Shown: positions 1 to 7,367 of the stretch, in pieces
How positions within the stretch are numbered: position 1 is the first letter of the stretch
Layout of the letters: every line of letters begins with the position of its first letter
The notes under the pieces: model-generated
Seen by the model: only the letters and a program-made list of their open reading frames with translations
The model's database searches: none
Told to the model about the DNA's origin: nothing
Translations under genes and position numbers: made by a program
Source: Prevotella sp. CAG:1058
Lineage (GTDB): Bacteria > Bacteroidota > Bacteroidia > Bacteroidales > Bacteroidaceae
DNA length: 19,939 bases
Assembly (NCBI GenBank): GCA_000433175.1
Contig: HF986615.1
Location: 1-19,939 of the forward strand
Direction: 5' to 3'

Positions 1-102
1 TCTATATGATATAAACTAATTATGAACATCTACTTAATAAAATATTTTACAATTATAGTATTATTCTGATTTCTTAATTTTTTATTAAATTGCACTTTTT
101 TG

Positions 103-133
103 TTTGTCATTTGAAAATATAGTATTACTTTTG
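103..133 (+). promoter_or_regulatory. Bacteroidetes-type promoter of the rseC-rnf operon
   Basis: A -33 element TTTG (103-106) and a -7 element TACTTTTG (126-133, consensus TAnnTTTG) are separated by 19 nt, the spacing of the main sigma factor of Bacteroidetes. Transcription would start about 3-6 nt after 133, so about 37 nt ahead of the rseC start codon. The stretch before it (1-102) is AT-rich and I see no gene in it. Confidence 0.75.
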
Positions 134-135
134 CA

Positions 136-157
136 TTTGCAAACTGGAGTTTGCAAA
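136..157. promoter_or_regulatory. Inverted repeat at the predicted transcription start of rseC-rnf
   Basis: Perfect 9-bp arms tttgcaaac and gtttgcaaa flank a 4-nt centre (tgga). The repeat begins 3 nt after the -7 box, so it is either an operator overlapping +1 or a hairpin at the very 5' end of the mRNA. The sequence alone does not decide between these. Confidence 0.6.
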
Positions 158-173
158 ACCTTGTTTGAAATTC

Positions 174-596
174 ATGAGCACAAACATAAAACATTGTGGA
201 GTTGTTGACAAAGTATTAGACGGATGTATAAAAGTACGTATCGTCCAGTCGTCCGCTTGCGCTTCATGTAAAGTGGCCAGTCACTGCAATGCATCTGAAA
301 ATAAGGAGAAAATAGTTGATGTTTACGATGATAATACAAGCCAGTTCGTTGTAGGCGACAATGTTATTATCATAGCATCACAAAAAACTGGTTTTTTTGC
401 CGTATTCTTAAGCTCGATAATACCATTGTTTCTCCTAATTACAATGTTAATAACGGTTTTTGTAATTACAAACAATGAAGCATATGCAGCGTTGGGAAGT
501 ATTGGAATACTTATACCTTACTACTTTGCATTGTATATATTCAAGGACAAAATACGTTCACGACTTTCATTTAAGATAGAACATGAAACTTCATGA
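174..596 (+). CDS. rseC: RseC/MucC-like (SoxR-reducing system family) membrane protein
   Basis: A 140-residue protein of the RseC/MucC family. In enterobacteria this family acts with the Rnf-like (Rsx) complex to keep the SoxR iron-sulfur cluster reduced, and in Bacteroidetes it commonly precedes rnf. The N-terminal soluble half carries the family's cysteine cluster (C29, C32, C38, spacing CX2CX5C, in SSACASC...SHC). Two hydrophobic segments follow at about 73-99 and 102-123, ending in a short basic cytoplasmic tail. I chose ATG 174 because the in-frame TTG at 165 is a poor start and adds only three residues. It is the first gene of the transcript that continues into rnfB 54 nt later. Its biochemical role in Bacteroidetes is unknown to me. 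A role in assembling or reducing Rnf is an inference from position. Confidence 0.85.
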   Translation: MSTNIKHCGVVDKVLDGCIKVRIVQSSACASCKVASHCNASENKEKIVDVYDDNTSQFVVGDNVIIIASQKTGFFAVFLSSIIPLFLLITMLITVFVITNNEAYAALGSIGILIPYYFALYIFKDKIRSRLSFKIEHETS

Positions 597-650
597 TAAA
601 TCCATTGTACACTGAATAGAACATTAACAACTAAAACAAATACAAAACTT

Positions 651-1550
651 ATGAACTTTATTTTGATTGCACTAATTGTTCTTGGAAGCATTGCACTTGT
701 TGCCGCAGTTGTGCTATATGTATGTTCCAAGAAATTTGCGGTCCATGAAGATCCACGTTTAGCGCAGGTTACGGCAATATTGCCAGGAGCTAATTGTGGA
801 GGTTGCGGTTATCCTGGATGCTCTGGCATGGCTGCAGCCCTAGTCAAGGGAGCAGACGCAGGTTCCTTAGACGGGCTTTTTTGTCCAGTCGGCGGAAGTA
901 ACGTTATGGGGCAAGTTGCTGATTTACTTGGCATGGCTGTATCTAACACAGAACCTAAAGTCGCTGTTGTTAGATGTAACGGTACATGTGAGCTTCGTCC
1001 GCATATTGCCGAATACAATGGTTTGCGTACATGCACTGCAATGAATGCTTGTGGTGCTGGTGAAACAGGTTGTGGTTATGGATGCCTGGGGTGCGGAGAT
1101 TGTGTTAAAGCTTGTGCATTTGGAGCAATAACAATAAATCCTGCCACAGGATTAGCTGAAGTTGACGAAGATAAATGTACTGCATGTGGTGCATGTGTGA
1201 AAGCTTGTCCACGACACATTATTGAACTGCGTAAAAAAGGAATTAAGAACCGTCGCGTTTACGTTCGTTGCGTGAATAAGGATAAAGGCGCAGTTGCAAT
1301 GAAAGCTTGCAAGGCTGCTTGTATCGGATGCGGTAAATGTGAAAAAGAATGTAAGTTTGAAGCAATAACAATAACAAACAACGTCTCATACATTGATCCA
1401 GACAAATGCCGTATGTGCCGCAAATGTGTTGATGTTTGCCCGACACATGCCATTATAGCAGTAAATTTCCCGACGCCCAAGCCAACAATTAACACAGAAG
1501 CACAAGGCGTAGCCAACATCGAACAAAAAGAAGAGGAGGTAAAAGCATGA
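651..1550 (+). CDS. rnfB: Rnf complex subunit RnfB (polyferredoxin)
   Basis: Electron-input subunit of the Rnf complex, taking electrons from reduced ferredoxin. A membrane anchor spans about residues 2-26. The Fe-S domain typical of RnfB follows, with C49, C52, C57 and C78 (CGGCGYPGC then a distal Cys). Four CX2CX2CX3C ferredoxin motifs then start at C145, C176, C224 and C253, so up to five [4Fe-4S] clusters can be housed. This is the longer polyferredoxin form (299 residues) known from anaerobes rather than the shorter enterobacterial RsxB with two ferredoxin motifs. The C-terminal tail is charged (EQKEEEVKA). The stop codon overlaps the rnfC start (ATGA), so the two are translationally coupled. 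Confidence 0.97.
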   Translation: MNFILIALIVLGSIALVAAVVLYVCSKKFAVHEDPRLAQVTAILPGANCGGCGYPGCSGMAAALVKGADAGSLDGLFCPVGGSNVMGQVADLLGMAVSNTEPKVAVVRCNGTCELRPHIAEYNGLRTCTAMNACGAGETGCGYGCLGCGDCVKACAFGAITINPATGLAEVDEDKCTACGACVKACPRHIIELRKKGIKNRRVYVRCVNKDKGAVAMKACKAACIGCGKCEKECKFEAITITNNVSYIDPDKCRMCRKCVDVCPTHAIIAVNFPTPKPTINTEAQGVANIEQKEEEVKA

Positions 1551-2899
1551 AATTAAGGACATTCAGAATAGGAGGTGTACATCCGGAAGAAAACAAATTG
1601 TCTTCTGAGTCGATTACACAAATAGCTAAACTTCCGCAACAAGCAATTTTCCCCTTATCACAGCATATTGGCGCACCTGCCAAACCAGTTGTAAAAAAAG
1701 GAGATAAAGTTAAGGTCGGCACGCTCTTGGCTGAAGCTGGAGGTTTCGTTTCAGCTCCAATTTATTCTTCTGTGTCAGGTACGGTACTTAAAATTGACGA
1801 AGCCATTGATGCGACAGGATACCGAAAACCTGTTATAATAGTTAAGGTTGAAGGTGATGAGTGGGAAGAATCTATCGACCGTTCAGATAAGCTGGAAACT
1901 TTATCGTCGCATCCTGAGCTGACGTCTGAAGTAATAATTGAGCGCATTAAGAAAGCTGGTGTGACTGGTATGGGTGGCGCAGGATTCCCAACATTCATCA
2001 AGTTATGCCCTCCTCCAACGGCAAAAGCTGAATGCGTGATACTGAACGGTGTCGAATGTGAGCCTTATATTACATCCGATTACAGGCTTATGCTTGAACA
2101 TGCTGATGAAATATTGGTTGGTCTTGACTTGTTGATGAAGGCCGTTAATGTTAGTAAAGGCTATATTGGTATCGAGGAAAACAAGCCTAAGGCTATTGAA
2201 TTATTTGAAGAAAAAACAAGGAATAATCCTAATGTTGAGATTGTTCCACTTGCAAAGAAGTACCCACAAGGAGGTGAAAAACAACTTGTGGATGCAGTTA
2301 TTCGTCGTCAAGTTCCTGCCCCACCGGCAATTCCTGTGAATGTTGGAGCTATTGTTCAGAATGTTGGTACAGCTTTCGCAGTTTACCAAGCAGTGATGAA
2401 AAATAAACCTTTGTTCGAGCGTTACACTACTGTAACAGGCAAAAAGCTAGCAAAACCAAGTAACTTCCTTGTTCGAATGGGTACGCCAATGATAGACCTC
2501 ATAAATGAATGTGGAGGAATGCCTGAAGGTGATAATAAGTTATTAGCCGGTGGTCCGATGATGGGCAAGGCTCTAACTTCAGTTGAAGTACCCATTTGCA
2601 AAGGTACTAATAGCGTTACAATATTGAGTGGAAGTGATGCTAAACGCAAATCTGTACAACCTTGCATACGTTGTGCAAAGTGTGTAAGTGCATGCGCCAT
2701 GGGCCTTGAACCTTATCTCTTGGCTACAGCAAGTGCGCTTCATGATTGGGAAAAGGTTGAACAGGCTGGAATAACATCTTGCATTGAGTGTGGTTGCTGT
2801 CAATTTACATGCCCGGCACATAGGCCTATGCTTGATAACATCAGATTAGGCAAAAGCACGGTCATGGGCATAATAAGAGCACGTAATGCAAAAAAATAA
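1547..2899 (+). CDS. rnfC: Rnf complex subunit RnfC
   Basis: Peripheral subunit that carries FMN and Fe-S clusters and reacts with NAD+/NADH. The N-terminal part matches RnfC (RTFRIGGVHPEENK), followed by the nucleotide/FMN-binding loop G-V-T-G-M-G-G-A-G-F-P at 138-148 and the family signature NGVECEPYI. Near the C-terminus are two CX2CX2CX3C motifs, starting at C373 (CIRCAKCVSAC) and C412 (CIECGCCQFTC), for two [4Fe-4S] clusters. The 450-residue length is normal for RnfC without the long repetitive tail found in some proteobacteria. It overlaps rnfB by 4 nt and is followed by 54 AT-rich nt before rnfD. Confidence 0.97.
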   Translation: MKLRTFRIGGVHPEENKLSSESITQIAKLPQQAIFPLSQHIGAPAKPVVKKGDKVKVGTLLAEAGGFVSAPIYSSVSGTVLKIDEAIDATGYRKPVIIVKVEGDEWEESIDRSDKLETLSSHPELTSEVIIERIKKAGVTGMGGAGFPTFIKLCPPPTAKAECVILNGVECEPYITSDYRLMLEHADEILVGLDLLMKAVNVSKGYIGIEENKPKAIELFEEKTRNNPNVEIVPLAKKYPQGGEKQLVDAVIRRQVPAPPAIPVNVGAIVQNVGTAFAVYQAVMKNKPLFERYTTVTGKKLAKPSNFLVRMGTPMIDLINECGGMPEGDNKLLAGGPMMGKALTSVEVPICKGTNSVTILSGSDAKRKSVQPCIRCAKCVSACAMGLEPYLLATASALHDWEKVEQAGITSCIECGCCQFTCPAHRPMLDNIRLGKSTVMGIIRARNAKK

Positions 2900-2953
2900 A
2901 ACTATAATAACTAATTTATTTAAGACTTCTAAGTCAATAAAAAGAATTTAAAA

Positions 2954-3964
2954 ATGGGCAAATTAATAGTTTCATTATCTCCACACGCACATGGAACGGA
3001 TAGCGTAGAACGCAACATGTATGGTGTGATAATAGCTTTGGTGCCTGCATTGCTTGTGTCATTCATCTATTTTGGTATTGGCTCGGCAGTCGTATGTGCG
3101 TCAAGCGTGGCAGCCTGCGTATTTTTTGAGTGGGCAATAACAAAATACATACTAAAGAGAGAACCAACAATCAGTGACGGTTCGGCCATTCTTACCGGAT
3201 TATTGTTAGCCTTCAACCTTCCATCAAATTTACCTGTATGGATTGTTATAATTGGAGCATTAGTTGCAATCGGTATCGGAAAAATGACATTTGGAGGTCT
3301 CGGATGTAATCCGTTCAATCCAGCGTTAGTCGGCAGATGCTTTCTTTTGGTATCTTTTCCTGCACAAATGACATCATGGCCAATTGCCGGACAACTTGCT
3401 TCATACGTAGACGCACAGACGGGTGCAACTCCGCTAAGTATTATGAAACAAGCAATAAAATCTGGTGATGCATCTGTACTTGAGCAATTACCTGATTCAT
3501 TATCTTTGCTTCTTGGCAACCCTGGATTAGGAAATGGTGCAGGTTCATTAGGTGAAGTTTGTGCTTTGGCATTACTTATTGGCCTAGTATATATGCTTTG
3601 GAAAAAAATCATAACATGGCACATACCTATAAGCATTCTTGCAACAGTTTTCGTTTTCAGTGGCATTTTACATTTAGCAAATCCAATCTATGCGAATCCT
3701 GTATCTATAATACTTAGTGGTGGACTCATGTTGGGTGCCATATTCATGGCCACAGATTACGTAACATCACCAATGACTCATAAAGGACAGTTGATTTATG
3801 GTATAGCCATAGGTTGTCTGACTGTCGTAATAAGAAACTGGGGTTCATATCCAGAGGGCATGTCGTTCGCAATTCTTATAATGAACGCATTCACTCCTCT
3901 TATCAATACATACGTAAAACCAAAACGTTTTGGCGAAACAGTCAATAAGGAGGGCGGAAAATGA
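2954..3964 (+). CDS. rnfD: Rnf complex subunit RnfD (flavinylated membrane subunit)
   Basis: Integral membrane subunit of the Rnf complex, related to NqrB, with about ten hydrophobic helices over 336 residues. The covalent FMN attachment motif is present as D-A-Q-T-G-A-T-P-L, with T159 as the expected phosphoester-linked residue, the target of an ApbE flavin transferase. No apbE lies in this window. The conserved segments GKMTFGGLGCNPFNPALVGR and ATDYVTSPMT are typical of the NqrB/RnfD family. The ATG at 2954 follows an A-rich leader. The stop overlaps the rnfG start (ATGA). Confidence 0.96.
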   Translation: MGKLIVSLSPHAHGTDSVERNMYGVIIALVPALLVSFIYFGIGSAVVCASSVAACVFFEWAITKYILKREPTISDGSAILTGLLLAFNLPSNLPVWIVIIGALVAIGIGKMTFGGLGCNPFNPALVGRCFLLVSFPAQMTSWPIAGQLASYVDAQTGATPLSIMKQAIKSGDASVLEQLPDSLSLLLGNPGLGNGAGSLGEVCALALLIGLVYMLWKKIITWHIPISILATVFVFSGILHLANPIYANPVSIILSGGLMLGAIFMATDYVTSPMTHKGQLIYGIAIGCLTVVIRNWGSYPEGMSFAILIMNAFTPLINTYVKPKRFGETVNKEGGK

Positions 3965-4590
3965 AAAAACTTGAATCATCAATAACCAATATGGTTTTGG
4001 TCTTAGTTGGTGTTGCTCTTGTAACAGGCGGAATTCTAGCCTATGTTAATAATATAACCCAAGGACCTATAAAAAAACAGGCAGAGAATACTCTCGCCGA
4101 AGGTATCAAAGCCGTCATGGGCGGAGTTGATCTGACTGTAACGAAGGAAGATACTGTAAAACAGACCAACTCCGGAAAAGAATTCACTTTTGTAATACAC
4201 GAAGCGGTAGGTTCTGACAATCAACCGATTGGAGCTGCCGTTGAAAGTACAACAAGTGGATTTGGTGGTGACCTAAAAGTACTGGTTGGATTTAATAACA
4301 ACGGAGAAATTCTCGGTTATACAATTTTGCAACACTCGGAAACACCTGGACTTGGAGCTAAGGCAGACAAATGGTTCCAGAAAGATGGAAAAGGATGTAT
4401 TATAGGAAAGAATCCGGACAAAGACAATCTTACTGTGACAAAAGACGGTGGTGCAATAGACGCAATAACTGCTTCAACTATTACTAGCCGTGCTTTCTTG
4501 TTAGCTGTAAACCAGGCATATCAGGCATATAAGTCACGCCCAGTTGACGCTAGCACAGGAGCATCGTCACATTACCAAAAAGAAAAGTAA
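3961..4590 (+). CDS. rnfG: Rnf complex subunit RnfG (FMN-binding)
   Basis: RnfG/NqrC-type subunit: one N-terminal membrane helix (about 10-30) and a periplasmic FMN-binding domain, 209 residues in all. The expected flavinylation site reads D167-A-I-T-A-S-T173-I-T-S, where the usual Gly-Ala of [ST]-G-A-[ST] is replaced by Ala-Ser. T173 is the position that would carry FMN. A second stretch at the extreme C-terminus, D196-A-S-T-G-A-S202, fits the Dxx[ST]GA[ST] pattern exactly. The conserved G-F-G-G-D-L and HSETPGLGAK segments confirm the family. It is translationally coupled to rnfD and 21 nt ahead of rnfE. Confidence 0.95.
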   Translation: MKKLESSITNMVLVLVGVALVTGGILAYVNNITQGPIKKQAENTLAEGIKAVMGGVDLTVTKEDTVKQTNSGKEFTFVIHEAVGSDNQPIGAAVESTTSGFGGDLKVLVGFNNNGEILGYTILQHSETPGLGAKADKWFQKDGKGCIIGKNPDKDNLTVTKDGGAIDAITASTITSRAFLLAVNQAYQAYKSRPVDASTGASSHYQKEK

Positions 4591-4611
4591 CAAACCTAAA
4601 TTCAAGGAACA

Positions 4612-5196
4612 ATGAATTACATTAAAATATTAACCAACGGCATAGTAAAGGAGAATCCAACGTTTGTTCTCCTGTTGGGAATGTGTCCTACGTTGGCCAC
4701 AACAACATCGGCTATAAACGGACTTTCCATGGGTTTGGCGACTATGTTTGTCTTAATATGTTCAAACATAGTGATATCTTTAATAAAGAACATCACTCCA
4801 GACATGGTGCGCATACCTGTATTTGTTGTCGTTATTGCTTCATTTGTAACGATTCTGCAGATGCTTATGCAAGCATACGTGCCGACGATTTACGCTACAT
4901 TAGGACTTTATATTCCTCTTATCGTAGTCAATTGTATCATACTTGGCCGTGCAGAAGCATTCGCATGTAACCATGGACCAGTTGAAAGCCTTTTCGATGG
5001 TATTGGCATGGGACTCGGTTTCAGTATTGCCCTTACATTATTAGGTGCTGTTCGTGAACTGCTCGGAGCCGGTTCTATTTTCGGAATTACACTTCTCCCC
5101 GAGACAAGCAATATGCTTCTTTTCATATTACCTCCGGGAGCATTCATCTCTTTAGGGTATTTGATTGCTATAGTTAATAAATTTAAGAAAGCGTAA
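4612..5196 (+). CDS. rnfE: Rnf complex subunit RnfE
   Basis: Six-helix integral membrane subunit (194 residues), homologous to NqrD and to its partner RnfA. In the NqrDE/RnfAE pair, paired cysteines near the membrane centre hold a [2Fe-2S] cluster. The matching cysteines here are C25 (LLGMCPTLA) and C108 (VVNCIILGR). The sequence GRAEAFACNHGPVESLFDGIGMGLGFS is the usual RnfE/NqrD signature region. It lies in the middle of the operon, 3 nt before rnfA. Confidence 0.95.
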   Translation: MNYIKILTNGIVKENPTFVLLLGMCPTLATTTSAINGLSMGLATMFVLICSNIVISLIKNITPDMVRIPVFVVVIASFVTILQMLMQAYVPTIYATLGLYIPLIVVNCIILGRAEAFACNHGPVESLFDGIGMGLGFSIALTLLGAVRELLGAGSIFGITLLPETSNMLLFILPPGAFISLGYLIAIVNKFKKA

Positions 5197-5199
5197 TTT

Positions 5200-5799
5200 A
5201 TGGAATACATTTTAATTTTCATATCAGCCATATTTGTGAACAACATCGTGTTGTCACAATTCCTAGGTATTTGCCCGTTTCTTGGAGTATCTCAGAAGAT
5301 TTCTACATCATTGGGAATGGGAGCAGCTGTTGCTTTTGTATTAACACTTTCAACCATAGTGACTTATCTTGTACAGATATACATCCTAAATCCTATGGGT
5401 TTGCAATATCTTCAAACCATTGCCTTCATTCTTGTAATTGCCGCTTTGGTGCAGATGGTTGAAATTATATTAAAGAAAGTTTCACCATCGCTATATCAGG
5501 CGTTGGGTATCTATCTTCCACTTATAACGACCAACTGTGCCGTACTTGGTGTCGCAATCCTTGTCATCCAAAAGGAATACTCGCTTTTGCAGAGTGTGAT
5601 TTATGCATTCTCTACTGCAATCGGATTTGCTGTAGCATTGGTTGTTTTTGCTGGTATTCGCGAGCAGTTGGCAATGGTAAGCATACCGAAAGGCATGCGC
5701 GGCATGGCGATTGTGCTTGTTACTGCAGGATTGTTGAGCCTTGCTTTCATGGGATTCTCCGGTGTTGATGGAGGATTAAAAGAACTTTTTGGACTTTAA
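5200..5799 (+). CDS. rnfA: Rnf complex subunit RnfA
   Basis: Six-helix membrane subunit (199 residues), homologous to NqrE. It forms a pair with RnfE in opposite membrane orientation. The cluster cysteines appear as C25 (FLGICPFLGVS) and C113 (TTNCAVLGV). Family segments NNIVLSQFLG and AGIREQLAMV are present. It is the last gene of rnfBCDGEA, and a large hairpin 20-95 nt downstream probably ends the transcript. Confidence 0.96.
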   Translation: MEYILIFISAIFVNNIVLSQFLGICPFLGVSQKISTSLGMGAAVAFVLTLSTIVTYLVQIYILNPMGLQYLQTIAFILVIAALVQMVEIILKKVSPSLYQALGIYLPLITTNCAVLGVAILVIQKEYSLLQSVIYAFSTAIGFAVALVVFAGIREQLAMVSIPKGMRGMAIVLVTAGLLSLAFMGFSGVDGGLKELFGL

Positions 5800-5816
5800 A
5801 GATTTTCAATATAAAT

Positions 5817-5894
5817 AATAAAGTAGCATGACTTCTTGCACATGGCTTGATTATTTAATTAAATAACCAACATTGGGAAGCGTGCTACTTTATT
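5817..5894 (+). terminator. Hairpin downstream of rnfA
   Basis: The arm aataaagtagca (5817-5828) pairs with tgctactttatt (5883-5894), and the pairing extends inward by a T-G and a G-C pair. The loop of about 50 nt contains a perfect 16-bp palindrome, ttatttaattaaataa (5851-5866), so a branched structure is possible. A U-rich run (tttatttctttt) overlaps and follows the right arm. It probably terminates the rnf transcript before the galE promoter. Confidence 0.6.
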
Positions 5895-5919
5895 TCTTTT
5901 CAAATTTTCCCAAATATAT

Positions 5920-5950
5920 TTTGTTAAAACTGGGAATATGTTTAGTTTTG
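5920..5950 (+). promoter_or_regulatory. Bacteroidetes-type promoter of galE
   Basis: TTTG (5920-5923) and TAGTTTTG (5943-5950, consensus TAnnTTTG) are 19 nt apart. The predicted start of transcription, about 5954, lies downstream of the ATG at 5938, which therefore cannot be the galE start. Confidence 0.75.
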
Positions 5951-5979
5951 CATCTAGATTAACAAAATGCAAAACACTT

Positions 5980-7023
5980 ATGAAAGAGACTATATTGGTT
6001 ACAGGTGGAACTGGTTTTATTGGTTCACATACTGTTGTAGAGTTGCAACAGGCAGGATACAATGTTGTTATTATCGACAATTTGTCAAACTCAAAAGCAG
6101 ATGTAGTTGATGGTATCGAGAAAATAACAGGCATACGGCCAGCATTTGAAAATGTTGATTGTTGTGATATGAAAAGCATGGAGAATGTATTCAACAAATA
6201 TAATAGCATTAAGGGAATCATTCACTTTGCAGCAAGTAAGGCTGTTGGCGAAAGCGTACAAAAGCCCCTACTCTATTACCGCAACAACATTCTGAGTCTT
6301 ATAAACCTACTCGAATTAATGTCCCAACATGGTGTTAAGGGAATCATATTTTCATCAAGTTGCACTGTGTATGGACAACCTTCGCCCGAGAACCTGCCGG
6401 TAACAGAAAACGCCCCGATACAGAAAGCTCTAAGCCCCTATGGCAATACTAAACAGATTAATGAAGAGATAATCCAAGATTATATTCACAGTGGTGCTCC
6501 TATCAAGTCGATAATCTTGAGATACTTCAACCCAATCGGTGCCCATCCTACAGCACATATCGGCGAATTACCCAATGGGGTACCTATGAACCTCATACCA
6601 TTTGTAACACAAACAGCGATAGGTATCCGCAAGCAGTTAAAAATATTTGGTAACGACTACAACACCCCTGACGGCACATGTATTCGTGATTACATATATG
6701 TGGTCGATCTCGCCAAAGCACATGTAAAGGCCATGGAACGTATTCTTGAAGACAAAGGCACTGATTCTGTTGAAATATTCAATATAGGTACAGGCCGTGG
6801 CGTAAGCACGCTAGAAGTTGTTGAAGGTTTCGAAAAAGCAACTGGCGTAAAAGTAAATTGGGAATACGCCCCACGCCGCGAAGGGGATATTGAGAAAGTA
6901 TGGGCTGACCCGGCAAAAGCAAATAATGTGCTTGGATGGAAAGCAGAAACAAGCCTTGAAGACACGCTGCGTTCGGCGTGGAAATGGCAGGTAAAACTGG
7001 ATGAAGAAAATAAAAACAAATGA
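5980..7023 (+). CDS. galE: UDP-glucose 4-epimerase
   Basis: Interconverts UDP-glucose and UDP-galactose. It is a short-chain dehydrogenase/reductase-fold enzyme with tightly bound NAD, acting in the cytoplasm in the Leloir pathway and in making sugar precursors for capsule and LPS. The NAD-binding loop T-G-G-T-G-F-I-G sits at 8-15, SSCTVYG carries the catalytic Ser region, and the Y-x-x-x-K pair is Y154/K158. The length of 347 residues is usual. I start at ATG 5980 (MKETILVTGG). An upstream in-frame ATG at 5938 would add 14 residues but lies inside the promoter. The gene has its own promoter and terminator, so it looks monocistronic. Confidence 0.96.
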   Translation: MKETILVTGGTGFIGSHTVVELQQAGYNVVIIDNLSNSKADVVDGIEKITGIRPAFENVDCCDMKSMENVFNKYNSIKGIIHFAASKAVGESVQKPLLYYRNNILSLINLLELMSQHGVKGIIFSSSCTVYGQPSPENLPVTENAPIQKALSPYGNTKQINEEIIQDYIHSGAPIKSIILRYFNPIGAHPTAHIGELPNGVPMNLIPFVTQTAIGIRKQLKIFGNDYNTPDGTCIRDYIYVVDLAKAHVKAMERILEDKGTDSVEIFNIGTGRGVSTLEVVEGFEKATGVKVNWEYAPRREGDIEKVWADPAKANNVLGWKAETSLEDTLRSAWKWQVKLDEENKNK

Positions 7024-7114
7024 TAGTGTCTGTAACGCAAAATTCGTCAACCAATCCTTATAAGTTACCATTGTTCATTTGTTAATTCCGTAGAGTTGAT
7101 ACGAATTAAATAGT

Positions 7115-7160
7115 AAAGACAACGTGAGTCACATAAATTATACAGACTCACGTTGTTTTT
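7115..7160 (+). terminator. Intrinsic terminator of galE
   Basis: The perfect 12-bp arms acaacgtgagtc (7119-7130) and gactcacgttgt (7145-7156) have a 14-nt loop. A-rich sequence on the left can pair with the following T-run (7156-7160). This is a classical rho-independent terminator shape, about 95 nt after the galE stop. Confidence 0.85.
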
Positions 7161-7294
7161 ATTAAGATGGAACGATATTGTTTTCAGAAAAGTCGTTTTA
7201 CGTCCTTATTATGCTATCTTATTCAGAATACAAGAACTGGCGCTGCTGCAAATTACAATATTACTTACTCTTTTTATTTTATTTGCAGACATAT

Positions 7295-7325
7295 TTTGAT
7301 TTGTCTTTCATTTAATGTAACTTTG
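7295..7325 (+). promoter_or_regulatory. Bacteroidetes-type promoter of the cob operon
   Basis: TTTG (7295-7298) and TAACTTTG (7318-7325, consensus TAnnTTTG) are 19 nt apart. The predicted start of transcription is at about 7329-7331, some 38 nt ahead of the cobU ATG. Confidence 0.78.
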
Positions 7326-7328
7326 CAT

Positions 7329-7353
7329 ATAAAGTATTGCAGCAATACTTTAT
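7329..7353. promoter_or_regulatory. 25-bp palindrome at the start of the cob transcript
   Basis: The arms ataaagtattgc (7329-7340) and gcaatactttat (7342-7353) are perfect inverted copies around a single central A. The palindrome begins 4 nt after the -7 box. It could be an operator for a dimeric regulator or a hairpin at the mRNA 5' end. Confidence 0.65.
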
Positions 7354-7367
7354 TTTATAAAGAACGT

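Larger units (their letters stand above)
7024..7367. other. Intergenic region galE-cobU
   Basis: This 344-nt gap holds the galE terminator, the cobU promoter and the palindrome at its start. An open frame in phase with cobU runs from 7167 through this region, but it crosses the promoter and has no homology that I can recognise. I do not see the conserved core of a cobalamin riboswitch here. Confidence 0.7.

Noticed and set aside
2924..2935. Small inverted repeat gactt-ct-aagtc between rnfC and rnfD
   Set aside because: Arms of five bases with a 2-nt centre in AT-rich sequence are within chance expectation and too small for a terminator.
3067..3666. 199-residue open frame on the minus strand inside rnfD
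   Set aside because: It is a shadow of rnfD: composition is unlike a real protein and no known motif is present.
5938..5979. Upstream ATG for galE adding 14 residues
   Set aside because: It lies between the -33 and -7 elements, so it would not be in the transcript. MKETILVTGG is the normal N-terminus.
7167..7367. In-frame N-terminal extension of cobU by 67 residues
   Set aside because: It crosses the cob promoter and the +1 palindrome, has no CobU-like sequence, and the P-loop at residue 9 from ATG 7368 is the canonical start.
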